DNA from: Arthrobacter sp. ov407
GTDB taxonomy: Bacteria; Actinomycetota; Actinomycetes; Actinomycetales; Micrococcaceae
Direction: 5' to 3'
Assembly: GCF_900102895.1 (NCBI RefSeq)
Contig: NZ_FNGD01000002.1
Span: 248,001-312,000, forward strand
Length of the DNA: 64,000 bases
Both the position numbers and the translations under genes were made by a program. Positions within the stretch are counted from its first letter, which is position 1, and each line of letters opens with the position of its first letter. Below the pieces are notes generated by a model that saw only the letters and a list, made by a program, of their open reading frames with translations, was not told the origin of the DNA and ran no database searches. Positions 52,126 to 61,300 of this stretch are shown here, piece after piece.

Positions 52126-53013
52126 TCAGTCCCAGGATCCGTACGCCCGCACAGTATTAGCGGCGATCTGCGCGCACAGCTCGGAAAGCTCCGACCCAGT
52201 CATATCGGCCATGGCCCGAACCGTATACGGAACCATATAGCTCGCGTTCGGGCGGCCGCGGTGCGGGTGCGGGGTGAGGAAGGGCGCGTCGGTCTCGACC
52301 AGGATCCGGCTCGGCTCCGCGACGGCCAGCGCTGCCCGCAGGTCCGCCGCGTTCTTGAACGTCACGGTTCCGGCAAAGGACATGTACCAGCCCTCCTCGT
52401 TGCAGGTCCGGGCGAGGGCTTCGCCGCCGGAAAAGCAGTGGAAGACCACGCGCTCCGGGGCCCCCTCTTCGCGCAGCACCTGGACGACGTCGTCGTGGGC
52501 ATCGCGGTCGTGGATTTGAAGCGTCAGTCCGAGCCGTTTGGCGATGTCGATATGGCGGCGGAACGAATAGCGCTGGTGCGCCAGGCCCTCCCCCTCGGTC
52601 CGGAAGAAATCGAGGCCGGTCTCACCGATCGCCCGGACCCTCGGATGGCCGGCCAGGGCCTCGATTTCGGCCAGGGCGGCCTCCAGTCCGCCGCGCCGGG
52701 CGTAGCCGGGGGCGTCGTTGGGGTGGAGGGCAACAGCGCCCAGGAGCCGCGAATCAAGGTCCACCGCCTTGACCGTAAACCGGGACGATTCAAGGTCGCA
52801 GCCCACCTGCACAGCACCTTGGACCCCCACCGCTGCGGCGGCGTCGAGGGCGTCCTTGATGCCCACCACGAGCTCCGCATCGGGAAAGTCCAGATGCGTG
52901 TGGTTGTCCATGACCGGTACGGGAAGCGGCTCCGGAGCGGGCGGATACCCGCTGCGTCCGGTACCGTCATTTCCGGGCGCCCGGAACGGGACGGGAGTAA
53001 GGGGATTGAGCAT
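52126..53013 (-). CDS. tatD: TatD family metal-dependent hydrolase
   Basis: A 295-residue TIM-barrel hydrolase. Metal-ligand motifs: DNHTHLDFP (about 36-44), GETGLDFFR (about 133-141), QIHDRDAHDD (about 165), FHCFSGG (about 192-198) and VETDAPFLTPHPHRG (about 240-254). TatD proteins are 3'-5' DNA exonucleases, probably in repair; some act on D-aminoacyl-tRNA. A Pro-rich N-terminal extension of about 33 residues precedes the barrel. ATG at 53013. Neighbouring metG, usual in this cluster, is missing from this place. Confidence 0.93.
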   Translation of the reverse strand: MLNPLTPVPFRAPGNDGTGRSGYPPAPEPLPVPVMDNHTHLDFPDAELVVGIKDALDAAAAVGVQGAVQVGCDLESSRFTVKAVDLDSRLLGAVALHPNDAPGYARRGGLEAALAEIEALAGHPRVRAIGETGLDFFRTEGEGLAHQRYSFRRHIDIAKRLGLTLQIHDRDAHDDVVQVLREEGAPERVVFHCFSGGEALARTCNEEGWYMSFAGTVTFKNAADLRAALAVAEPSRILVETDAPFLTPHPHRGRPNASYMVPYTVRAMADMTGSELSELCAQIAANTVRAYGSWD

Positions 53014-53072
53014 TCATCCACCCTAACCGGCACCCAGAAATCCCCGGAACTCTCTGTCAGGCCCGGCAGTTG

Positions 53073-53111
53073 TGTTAGTAGTCTGTTAGTACTCTGTTAT
53101 TTCCCCGTTAG
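53073..53111. promoter_or_regulatory. four 11-bp phased GTTAG direct repeats
   Basis: TGTTAG at 53073 and 53084, TGTTAT at 53095 and CGTTAG at 53106, each exactly 11 bp after the previous. Lies 80 bp before the moxR start and 60 bp from tatD, between divergent genes. Exact helical phase suggests an OmpR/PhoB-type response regulator (for example MtrA or PhoP). Confidence 0.6.
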
Positions 53112-53190
53112 GAAACAGGCGAACGCCACTGCGGGGTCCGGCGGCCGCTGGCGGTCAGTTCCGGGACCCACCAGGGCTGAAAGGCTGCCG

Positions 53191-54333
53191 ATGGATTACC
53201 AGCGCACTTCCGTAGACGACATGCTCCCCGAAGGACAGAGCCTCCGGGGCCGCCCGGCCATGGACCCAGCCGGACACCGGTCCACGGGGCCGGCCATGGA
53301 CGCGGACGCCTTCCACTCAGCCAGCACCCGGATCCTGACGGCCATTAATACAGTCATCGACGGCAAGGCCGAAGCGGCCAAGCTGGCGCTCACCGTGCTC
53401 CTCGCTCAGGGCCATCTGCTCCTGGAAGACGTCCCGGGGGTGGGCAAGACGTTGCTGGCCAAGACCCTGGCCCGCACCATCGACTGTTCCGTCAGCCGGA
53501 TCCAGTTCACGCCGGACCTGCTCCCGTCCGATGTCACGGGCGTGTCCATCTACAACCAGGCGACCCGGACCTTCGAATTCCGGCACGGCGCGGTCTTCGC
53601 CAATATCGTCATCGGCGACGAAATCAACCGCGCCTCGGCCAAGACCCAGTCAGCACTGCTGGAATGCATGGAGGAGCACCAGGTCACGGTGGACGGCACG
53701 TCCTACCGGCTGGATGAGCCGTTCATGGTGGTGGCGACGCAGAACCCCATTGAGATGGAGGGCACCTACCCGCTGCCGGAAGCGCAGCGGGACCGCTTCA
53801 TGGCCCGGATTTCCATGGGCTACCCGGACCGTGAGTCCGAGATGGAGATGCTCGAAACCCACCAGGCATCGTCTCCGCTGGCCCGCGTGACGGCAGTGGT
53901 CACCGCGGCGGAAGTAGCCGCCATGATCGCCACGGTGCAGCAGGTCTACGTGTCCCGTTCCATCAAGGAGTACACGGTGGCCCTAGGACGGGCCACGCGT
54001 GACAGCGGGCTTCTCCGGCTCGGTGCCAGTCCGCGGTCCATGCTGCAGCTCTTGCGTGCGGCCAAGGCAACCGCCGCGCTGGAGGGCCGGGACTTCGTGC
54101 TGCCGGACGACATCGTCAGCGTCGCCGAAGCGGTGCTCGCCCACCGGATCATCCTCGACCGCAAGGCGGCCAGCGCGGGCGAGACGCCGCAGAGCGTCAT
54201 CCGGGCCATCATCGCCAAGATCCCCGTCACCCCGGAAGTGACGGGTTCAACCAACGGAACCGGCCGCCCTGGCCGGAAGAAGGCCTCGGCCATGGCGGCC
54301 GCGCCGTCACCCAAAACGCCGAATCCGCGCTAG
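53191..54333 (+). CDS. MoxR family AAA ATPase
   Basis: A 380-residue MoxR: Walker A LEDVPGVGKTLLAKTLA (about 75-91), Walker B NIVIGDEINRASAKTQSALLECMEE (about 134), sensor-1 region VVATQNPIEMEGTYPLPEAQRDRF, and the C-terminal lid. A polar N-terminal tail of about 45 residues and a Pro/Ala/Lys-rich C-terminal tail flank it. MoxR ATPases act as chaperones for the assembly of metal or membrane complexes. ATG at 53191 follows GAAAGG. First gene of an operon with the DUF58 and transglutaminase genes. Regulated, probably, through the upstream GTTAG repeats. Confidence 0.93.
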   Translation: MDYQRTSVDDMLPEGQSLRGRPAMDPAGHRSTGPAMDADAFHSASTRILTAINTVIDGKAEAAKLALTVLLAQGHLLLEDVPGVGKTLLAKTLARTIDCSVSRIQFTPDLLPSDVTGVSIYNQATRTFEFRHGAVFANIVIGDEINRASAKTQSALLECMEEHQVTVDGTSYRLDEPFMVVATQNPIEMEGTYPLPEAQRDRFMARISMGYPDRESEMEMLETHQASSPLARVTAVVTAAEVAAMIATVQQVYVSRSIKEYTVALGRATRDSGLLRLGASPRSMLQLLRAAKATAALEGRDFVLPDDIVSVAEAVLAHRIILDRKAASAGETPQSVIRAIIAKIPVTPEVTGSTNGTGRPGRKKASAMAAAPSPKTPNPR

Positions 54334-54347
54334 GAAATGGTTCCGCC

Positions 54348-56015
54348 GTGGCGTTGAGGGATCGGTTGCCCGGACACTTCTTCAGCACCCGCGGCTGGGG
54401 CTTGCTCGGCGCGGGTGCGCTGTCCCTGCTGGCCGCGCAGATCATGGGGCGCCGGGACCTGCTGGCGCTGGCCGTGCTGCTGCTTATCCTGCCTGTGCTG
54501 GCCCTGGCCGGAACCCGTGTCCTGAAGCCGAGGTTCGAGGTCTACCGCGAATTCAGCCCGTCTCCGGTCGAAACGTCCGCGCGCACCACGGTGCGCCTGG
54601 CCGTCGCGCGGAGCGGGGCCGGGGCAGGGCACGCGGTTATGGAGGAACACTTGCCGGACCGGTTCGGCGAATCCCCCGTCTTCCGATTCCCGGCACGTGC
54701 GGCCGCCGGCGGCACCAGCCGCTATGAGTACCACCTTCGCTCGGCCCGGCGGGGCCAGTTCCTGATTGGGCCCGTCACGGCGGAGTTCAGCGACCCCTTC
54801 GGGCTGTCCTTCCACCGCCACGCGATTGACGACGGCGACCTCCTGACCGTGACGCCCGCCGCCGTGGAGCTCCCGGAGACGGGGCTGGCCGGCGCCCGCG
54901 GACACGACGGCGTCACGCCCACGCGGGCCCGGGCCAATCCAAGCGACGACGACGTCATGACGCGCGAATACCGCCACGGGGATCCACTGCGCCGCGTGCA
55001 CTGGGCCGCGACCGCCCGCCATGGGTCCCTCATGGTGCGGCAGGAGGAATCCGTCACCACCCCGGAGGCGACCATCATCCTGGATCAGCGCCTCTCGGCT
55101 TATCCTCACGGCGTGTTTGGCCACAGCGCCCATTCTTCGGGCGGCCACTCCGGGAGCGGGGACGGGGACCGCCATGATTTGCTGACCTGCGACGCCTTCG
55201 AATGGGCCGTCACGGCGGCGATGTCGATCGGCGCGCACCTCGCGGAACGGAACTACTCGCTGCGGTTCCTGGACAGCGCGGGCGCGCCCGCGTTCCGGAA
55301 CTCGCCGTCCGCTCCCGATCCGGAGGCCGAGGAATACACCGGAACGGCCGGGCTGCAGTCCATCGCGGAAAGCCTGGCCGCCATCCAGCTTTCCGGCCCG
55401 CACCACCCGCACCACCACCCCCACCCGTATCGTGACCGCGCCCCGCAGCCCCGCCCGCAGGAGGCGGCGGCGGGAGCCAGCGCCGCACCTTCCGGGCAGC
55501 GTGCCGTCCGCGCCCGGAGCGCCGGGGGCCCTACAGGCACTCCGGGCGCCGTGGGCCCTACAGGCACTACAGGCACTACAGGCACTACAGGCACTACAGG
55601 CACTACGGGCGCCCGGGGCGCCCGGGGCGCCCGGGGCGCCGGGGGCACTACGAGCACTACGGGCGCCGGGAACGCCCCGCACGTCTTCGACGACGCCCTG
55701 ATGGACAAGCTCTCCGCCCATCGGCTGCGGGGACCGGTCCTGGCGGTCCTGGGCAGCCTGTCCCCGGCGGAGGCCCGGGCGCTGTCCGCGGCAGCCGGGT
55801 TCGGCGCGAATGCCTTCGCGCTGCTGGTCAGGGACCATGCACACGACTCCGGTGAGATGCCCGAGGTGCTGGAGGCCTTGCGGCTGGGCGGATGGCGGGC
55901 CGTGGCGGTAACTGCGCGGAGCTCGCTGCCGGACGCATGGGCAGCCTTCGACCAGGCAGACCCGGCGATGTCCGCTGCGGCCGACGTCCGCCGCGGCATG
56001 CGGGGCCGGCCATGA
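54348..56015 (+). CDS. DUF58 protein with collagen-like insertion
   Basis: A 555-residue DUF58 protein: two N-terminal membrane helices (about 15-50), a beta-rich domain, and the DUF58 core with REYRHGDPLRRVHWAATARHG (about 205-225) near the middle, then a VWA-like part (TIILDQRLSAY, about 240). After a His/Pro-rich stretch (PHHPHHHPHP, about 350) there is a collagen-like stretch of 16 Gly-X-Y triplets (394-441: GPT, GTP, then GTT and GAR repeats), followed by the C-terminal part of the fold (FDDALMDKLSAHRLRG...). GTG start at 54348, 12 bp after the moxR stop; stop overlaps the next start by ATGA. Confidence 0.9.
   Translation: MALRDRLPGHFFSTRGWGLLGAGALSLLAAQIMGRRDLLALAVLLLILPVLALAGTRVLKPRFEVYREFSPSPVETSARTTVRLAVARSGAGAGHAVMEEHLPDRFGESPVFRFPARAAAGGTSRYEYHLRSARRGQFLIGPVTAEFSDPFGLSFHRHAIDDGDLLTVTPAAVELPETGLAGARGHDGVTPTRARANPSDDDVMTREYRHGDPLRRVHWAATARHGSLMVRQEESVTTPEATIILDQRLSAYPHGVFGHSAHSSGGHSGSGDGDRHDLLTCDAFEWAVTAAMSIGAHLAERNYSLRFLDSAGAPAFRNSPSAPDPEAEEYTGTAGLQSIAESLAAIQLSGPHHPHHHPHPYRDRAPQPRPQEAAAGASAAPSGQRAVRARSAGGPTGTPGAVGPTGTTGTTGTTGTTGTTGARGARGARGAGGTTSTTGAGNAPHVFDDALMDKLSAHRLRGPVLAVLGSLSPAEARALSAAAGFGANAFALLVRDHAHDSGEMPEVLEALRLGGWRAVAVTARSSLPDAWAAFDQADPAMSAAADVRRGMRGRP
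55527..55670 (+). repeat. in-frame collagen-like minisatellite in DUF58 gene
   Basis: 144 bp encoding 16 Gly-X-Y triplets. Inside are 9-bp units ACAGGCACT (from about 55560) and GGGGCGCCC (about 55615-55640) in tandem, the kind of DNA that slips. All lengths are multiples of nine, so reading frame is kept. Confidence 0.85.
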
Positions 56016-58543
56016 CACTCGCACCGCACCGCAGCTCCGGATCTGACACCGGCACGGCCGGCACGGAAGATCCGACAGTCCTGTCCCGCGGCCCGGCGTC
56101 CCGGCCGGACGGCCCCGGCGCCCAGCCCTGGGTGATGGGGACCGCCGTCGCGGTGGCAGTCGCGGGCGCCGCGCTCGGCTTCAATGGCGTTCTGCGTGGG
56201 TGGGCCTGGTACTCCCCCGTGTTCAGCACCGTTCTCTCGGTCGCGTTCTCCATGGCGATGCTCCGGTCGCTGCGGGCCCGGACATGGCTCGTCGCTGCCG
56301 GCGGCCTGGTGGCGCTCATAGTGGCCCTGACCTTCATTTTCTTCCGGCAGCACAGCATTGCCGGGTTCATCCCGGTCCCGGAGACCATGAACTACTTGGG
56401 AAAGTTCCTCCGGCGGGCCAGCGAAACCGTCCTTGCCGAGAGCACCCCGGTGGCCCCCAACGCCGGAATCGTCATGCTGATCTGCGCGGTCCTCGGGCTG
56501 CTGGTGATCCTCATCGATGCCCTGGCGTTCCCGCTGTCGCTGCCGGCCACGAGCGGGCTGGGGATCCTGGCCATCCTCGTGGTGCCGGCCATGGTCAAGC
56601 CGCAAAGCGTGGGAGTGCTGGGGTTCGTGGGCGCCGCCGTCGGGTATCTGTTGATTCTCGGGTGCAGCCATTGGTTCAAGCCGGATGCCCGCACCCTGGC
56701 CGACACCGGCCGGAACCCCGGGCAGCTCCGGCGCGGAGCGGTCACGGCCGTCGCGGCGCTGACCGTCACGCTGCTGCTGCAGCCTGTCATCCCGGGTTTC
56801 GATCAGGGCACGTTCCCGCAGGGCTCGCGGCTGAACCCCTTCGGCAAGGCCACTGGCCTGAATCCGATGATCAGCCTGGGCAACAGCCTGCGCAGCCCCT
56901 CGGGCGAGGGCCGGATCACCTTCGCCACGAACGCGCCGACGACTCCGTACCTGCGCTCGGTGACGGTGGACGGCTTTGACGGCGATTCCTGGTCACCCGA
57001 CGACCGGGAGTCGGCCCGGCAGCCGGGGACCGGCAGGATCGAGTCCGGGCTTGATAGGGCTCCCACCGAGCTCCGCGTGATCACGGCCGTCAACACCGGC
57101 CAGTACACGAGCCCGTACCTGCCCGCGCCGTATGCGCCGGAAGCCGTCAACGGCCTCACGGGGCGCTGGAGCTGGGATCCTGCCACGCTGAGCATCAAGG
57201 GGGTCGACACCAACTCCCGCGACCAGCAGTACGTGGTCACGTCCGTCACCCCGCAGCTCACCGCGGCGCTGCTGGCGGGGGCCTCCGAGCCGGTGCGCGG
57301 GATCCCCGAGCAGTTCCTGCGGCAACCGTCGAACGTTCCGGAGGTTGTGACGAGCACGGCCAAGACCGTGACGGCCGGAGCCGCCTCGCCGTATGCGCGG
57401 GCCATGGCCATCCAGCGGTACCTGCGCTCTACCGAGTTCAGCTACTCCCTGCAGTCCCCTGTGCAGGGCGGCTACGACGGCAACGGCCTGTCCGTGCTGG
57501 CCGATTTCCTGAACCAGAAGAGCGGCTACTGCATTCATTTCGCCTCTGCCATGGCCGTGATGGCCAGGCTGGAGGGCATTCCGAGCCGGATCGCCGTGGG
57601 CTACGCGCCGGGACGCCCCACCGGGGCCACGGTGGCGGTCTCGGGCCAGGGTCCGCTTCCGGAGTTCGAGGTCGATGCCCGGGACGCGCACGCCTGGCCC
57701 GAACTCTACTTCCAGGGCGTCGGCTGGGTCGCGTTTGAGCCGACCCCGTCCCGCGGCGTCGTTCCGGCCTACGCCACGGATGCGTCCTCGCCCAGCGGCG
57801 CCAGCACCAACGACCGCAACGACGCCCTGACCCCCGGGGACGGTTCCACGCAAGCACCGGTCCCGGCCCCGGGGACGGTTCCGCTGCCCGGGGCGGGGAC
57901 GCCGGCGCCCGGGGACGGGGGAGCGGCACAGGCGCTGTCCGGGATTGGTGCGGTGCTGCTGCTGGCGCTGCTGGTGGCCTCCCCGCGGCTGGTGCGCAGC
58001 GGCGTGCGGCGCCGCAGGCTGACGACGGCGGCCCGCGGCTATCCCGGCGCCGCGGGCGGGTCGGCCCTGCCGGCCTGGGCGGAACTGCGGGACCTGGCCA
58101 CGGACTACGGCGTGGCGCCCGGAGCGAGCGAGACGCCGCGACATTTCGCGGAGCGGTTGCGCGCCTCGGCGGCGTTGGGGGAACCCGGCGGCGCGGACGG
58201 GCCCGGGCAGCGGGCAGCGGCCGCCCTGACCGAGGACTTTGAACGTGAGCAGTACGGCCGCCCGGGCGGCGCCGCCGGACCGGCGCAGAACGCAGACTCC
58301 CAGAATCTTGCCGACTCGGCCGCGGCCAGGATCGCCCTGGTGCAGGCCTCGCTGCGGGCCAACGCGAGGCCCTTGGTCCGGCTGCGCGCGGCCTGGCTGC
58401 CGCCGTCGGTTATGTCCGGCTGGCGACGGGCCCTCACGCTGCCCCGCGGGATCCTCTCCCGGACAGCACAGCGCACCCGGCAGGGGTTCGCGGGATCCTG
58501 GGGGAAGATCCGCAACTCCGTCCGCCGGGTGCGCCGCGGCTAG
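56012..58543 (+). CDS. TgpA-type membrane transglutaminase-like protein
   Basis: An 843-residue protein. About five to six N-terminal membrane helices (about 40-230), an extracytoplasmic region with the transglutaminase core: catalytic Cys in KSGYCIHFASAMAVMARLEG (about 508-527), His in VDARDAHAWPELYF (about 555) and FEPTPS after it. A low-complexity Thr/Pro/Gly linker (about 600-640), one membrane helix (about 640-660) and a long basic cytoplasmic tail follow. Such proteins work with MoxR and DUF58 partners, perhaps on cell-wall or surface proteins; the substrate is unknown. ATG at 56012 overlaps the DUF58 stop (ATGA). The stop is 7 bp from the convergent gabD end. Confidence 0.9.
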   Translation: MTLAPHRSSGSDTGTAGTEDPTVLSRGPASRPDGPGAQPWVMGTAVAVAVAGAALGFNGVLRGWAWYSPVFSTVLSVAFSMAMLRSLRARTWLVAAGGLVALIVALTFIFFRQHSIAGFIPVPETMNYLGKFLRRASETVLAESTPVAPNAGIVMLICAVLGLLVILIDALAFPLSLPATSGLGILAILVVPAMVKPQSVGVLGFVGAAVGYLLILGCSHWFKPDARTLADTGRNPGQLRRGAVTAVAALTVTLLLQPVIPGFDQGTFPQGSRLNPFGKATGLNPMISLGNSLRSPSGEGRITFATNAPTTPYLRSVTVDGFDGDSWSPDDRESARQPGTGRIESGLDRAPTELRVITAVNTGQYTSPYLPAPYAPEAVNGLTGRWSWDPATLSIKGVDTNSRDQQYVVTSVTPQLTAALLAGASEPVRGIPEQFLRQPSNVPEVVTSTAKTVTAGAASPYARAMAIQRYLRSTEFSYSLQSPVQGGYDGNGLSVLADFLNQKSGYCIHFASAMAVMARLEGIPSRIAVGYAPGRPTGATVAVSGQGPLPEFEVDARDAHAWPELYFQGVGWVAFEPTPSRGVVPAYATDASSPSGASTNDRNDALTPGDGSTQAPVPAPGTVPLPGAGTPAPGDGGAAQALSGIGAVLLLALLVASPRLVRSGVRRRRLTTAARGYPGAAGGSALPAWAELRDLATDYGVAPGASETPRHFAERLRASAALGEPGGADGPGQRAAAALTEDFEREQYGRPGGAAGPAQNADSQNLADSAAARIALVQASLRANARPLVRLRAAWLPPSVMSGWRRALTLPRGILSRTAQRTRQGFAGSWGKIRNSVRRVRRG

Positions 58544-58552
58544 CTGGTGTGA

Positions 58553-60052
58553 CTAGCCGGCGTACGGGTCGGCGATGCCGATGTACTGGGTGTAGAGGTA
58601 TTCCTCGATGCCCTCCAGGCCGCCTTCGCGGCCCAGGCCGGACTGCTTGACGCCGCCGAACGGGGCGGCCGCGTTGGAGACCACGCCGGCGTTCAGGCCC
58701 AGCATGCCGGTCTCGAGCCGTTCGCCCATCCGGATTCCCCGGTTCAGGTCCCGGGTGAAGACGTAGGCCACCAGCCCGTACTCGGTGTTGTTCGCGAGCC
58801 GGACGGCCTCGTCCTCGGTGCCGAAGGTGATGATCGGGGCGACGGGTCCGAAGATTTCCTCGGACAGGATCCGGGTGCCCTCGGTGACGCCGGTGAGGAT
58901 GGTGGGCTGGTAGAAGTAGCCCGGGCCCTCGACGGCGGAACCGCCGGTCACCGCGACCGCGCCGGCGGCGACGGCGTCGGTGACGAGCTCGTGGACCTTG
59001 TCCCGGCTCTTGGCATCGATCAGCGGGCCGACCTTGGACTCAGCCTCGGTGCCCCTGGCCGTGGTCATCTCCTTCATCTTCGCGGCGAACTTTTCCGCGA
59101 ACTCCTGTGCGACGGACTCGTGCACGATGAACCGGTTCGCCGCGGTGCAGGCCTCACCCATGTTCCGCAGCTTCGCCAGCATCGCCCCGGCGACGGCGGC
59201 ATCGACGTCGGCGTCTTCAAACACCACGAACGGGGCGTTCCCGCCGAGCTCCATCGAGGTCCGCAGCACCGTCTCGGACGCATCCGAGAGCAGCCGGCGG
59301 CCGACCTCGGTGGATCCGGTGAAGGACAGTTTCCGCAGACGCTGATCCTTGATCAGCGGCCCTGTCGTGGCGCCGGCGGTGGAGGTCGGGATGACGTTCA
59401 GGACACCGGCGGGCAGCCCGGCCTCGACCATCACGGCCGCGAACAGCTGGGAGGTCAGCGGGGTCAGGTTCGCGGACTTCAGCACCATGGTGCAGCCGGC
59501 GGCGACGGCCGGGGCGATCTTCCGGGTCGCCATGGCCAGCGGGAAGTTCCACGGTGTGATCAGCAGGCACGGGCCCACCGGCTTCTTCGTCACCAACAGC
59601 CGGGACTTCCCGTCCGGGGAAACCGAGTAGCGGCCGAAGGCGCGAACGGCTTCCTCGGAGAACCAGCGCAGGAACTCCGCGCCGTAGGTGACCTCGCCGC
59701 GGGCCTCGGCCAAAGGCTTGCCCATCTCCAGGGTCATCAGCAGCGCGAAGTCCTCGGCCCGCTCGGTCACAAGCTCGAAGGCGCGGCGCAGGATCTCGCC
59801 GCGTTCCCGGGCCGGAACCTTCGCCCAGGACTCCTGCGCGGCAGCGGCCGCGTCCAGGGCCGCCTTGCCGTCCTCGGGACCGGCGTCGGCGATGCTGAGC
59901 AGGACCTTCCCGGTGGCGGGGTCCTCGACGTCGAAGGTCTTCCCGGACGCGGCCGGACGCCACTCGCCGTTGATCAGCAGGCCCGTCGGAACGGAGGCCA
60001 GCAGGGCGCTCTCCCGCTCCGCGGAAACAATAGGCTGGGCAGTTACAGTCAC
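58553..60052 (-). CDS. gabD: NAD(P)-dependent succinate-semialdehyde dehydrogenase
   Basis: A 499-residue aldehyde dehydrogenase of the GabD group. Visible: ITPWNFPLAMATRKIAPAVAAGC (about 155-178), FTGSTEVGRRLL (about 232), the catalytic Glu in MELGGNAPFVVF (about 260) and catalytic Cys in GEACTAANRFIVHE (about 294-307), and EEIFGPVAPI (about 395). It oxidises succinate semialdehyde (end of the GABA shunt) to succinate. Cofactor preference not decidable. No GABA transaminase gene is adjacent. ATG at 60052. Upstream of it TAGTTTGG words are repeated. Confidence 0.93.
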   Translation of the reverse strand: MTVTAQPIVSAERESALLASVPTGLLINGEWRPAASGKTFDVEDPATGKVLLSIADAGPEDGKAALDAAAAAQESWAKVPARERGEILRRAFELVTERAEDFALLMTLEMGKPLAEARGEVTYGAEFLRWFSEEAVRAFGRYSVSPDGKSRLLVTKKPVGPCLLITPWNFPLAMATRKIAPAVAAGCTMVLKSANLTPLTSQLFAAVMVEAGLPAGVLNVIPTSTAGATTGPLIKDQRLRKLSFTGSTEVGRRLLSDASETVLRTSMELGGNAPFVVFEDADVDAAVAGAMLAKLRNMGEACTAANRFIVHESVAQEFAEKFAAKMKEMTTARGTEAESKVGPLIDAKSRDKVHELVTDAVAAGAVAVTGGSAVEGPGYFYQPTILTGVTEGTRILSEEIFGPVAPIITFGTEDEAVRLANNTEYGLVAYVFTRDLNRGIRMGERLETGMLGLNAGVVSNAAAPFGGVKQSGLGREGGLEGIEEYLYTQYIGIADPYAG

Positions 60053-60088
60053 AATGACTCCCTCGTCAGCAATTCGGTTGGCCCGAGT

Positions 60089-60121
60089 TAGTTGGTACTA
60101 GTTTGGTGGAATTAGTTTTGG
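60089..60121 (-). promoter_or_regulatory. repeated TAGTTnGG words upstream of gabD
   Basis: TAGTTGG (60089), TAGTTTGG (60099) and TAGTTTTGG (60113) within 33 bp, 37 bp upstream of the gabD start. May be an operator; spacing is irregular. The rest of the 270-bp gap to rsmI shows nothing supportable. Confidence 0.3.
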
Positions 60122-60322
60122 TGCAGGCGCTCGTTCCCGCAGGCAGGCTCGGCGTCTGGATTACTGCCACGGTACTGCTGCGCTCACGGGCAAGTCTATG
60201 CATGCGCGCACTACTCGATCCAGAATATGCTGTGCAGCTGCACAACCGCCCCGTGCGACCCGTGGGGATCCGGCTCCAACCAGCCGATGAGGCTCGGAGG
60301 CGCCCGGAACCCGCCGCTTTCA

Positions 60323-61243
60323 TCACCGCGCGGCGAGGACCGCGGCGTAGAGTTCGCGCTTGCTGACTTTCGCGTCGTCGGCCACTGCGGCGACGGCCTC
60401 CTTCAGCCGGATGCCTTGGGCTATCAGCCCATTGACGGCAGCCACGTGATCCTCGGGACGGCCGGGTTCGCGTTCGGCAGCGCCGCCCACCACCACGGCG
60501 ATTTCGCCGCGTACCTCGTTGGACTCGGCCCATTCGAGCAGTTCGCGCAGGGTGCCGCGGATGACCTCTTCGTAGGTCTTGGTGAGTTCACGGCACACGG
60601 CGGCCCGGCGGTCGGCGCCGAAGCTTTCGCGCAGCGCCCTCAGCATGGGTTCGAGCCGGTGCGGCGCCTCGAAAAACACCATGGTGCGCCGCTCGGCGTC
60701 GAGGTCTCCCAGCCGCGAGGAGCGTTCGCCCGCCTTGCGGGGCAGGAATCCCTCGAAGCAAAAGCGGTCCGTCGGCAGCCCGGAGAGGGCCAGGGCGGTC
60801 AGCACGGCGGAGGGTCCCGGCGCCGCGGTGACGGTGAGGCCGGCCGCCACCGCGCCTTCAACCAGCCGGAACCCCGGGTCCGAGACGGACGGCATGCCGG
60901 CGTCGGTCACCATGACCAGAGTCTTGCCGGACCGGACCTGGTCCAGCAGGTCAGCAGTCTTGGCTGCCTCATTGTGCTCGTGATAGCTGATGATCCGGCC
61001 GGCCACGGTGATGCCGAGGTTCTGCACGAGGCGGTGCAGCCGCCGGGTGTCCTCCGCGGCGACGATGTCGGCCGTCGTGAGCAACTCGACGAGCCGCGCC
61101 GAGGCGTCTCCGGCGTTCCCGATCGGCGTCGCCGCGAGGACGATCCTGCCGGGGCCGCCGACGGTGGGAACAGGGGCAGGGACGACGGCGGCCGTGCTGT
61201 CGTCGAGGGGAGGAAGGGGGGAAGTGCTGGGTTCGTGGTCCAC
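60323..61243 (-). CDS. rsmI: 16S rRNA (cytidine-1402-2'-O)-methyltransferase
   Basis: A 306-residue SAM-dependent RsmI: GRIVLAATPIGNAGDASARLVE (about 32-53), AAEDTRRLHRLVQNLGI, ISYHEHNE, VMVTDAGMPSVSDPGFRLV (about 110-128), AAPGPSAVLTALALSGLPTD and FFEAPHRLEPML. It methylates the ribose of C1402 in 16S rRNA. Ser/Pro-rich N-terminal extension. Divergent from the mannosyltransferase gene, the usual arrangement in actinobacteria. Confidence 0.95.
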   Translation of the reverse strand: MDHEPSTSPLPPLDDSTAAVVPAPVPTVGGPGRIVLAATPIGNAGDASARLVELLTTADIVAAEDTRRLHRLVQNLGITVAGRIISYHEHNEAAKTADLLDQVRSGKTLVMVTDAGMPSVSDPGFRLVEGAVAAGLTVTAAPGPSAVLTALALSGLPTDRFCFEGFLPRKAGERSSRLGDLDAERRTMVFFEAPHRLEPMLRALRESFGADRRAAVCRELTKTYEEVIRGTLRELLEWAESNEVRGEIAVVVGGAAEREPGRPEDHVAAVNGLIAQGIRLKEAVAAVADDAKVSKRELYAAVLAAR

Positions 61244-61300
61244 AGGACCAGCCTACTGCCGACGGGGCGCGGCCCTGCGAGCACAGCTGTGAAAGGTAGC

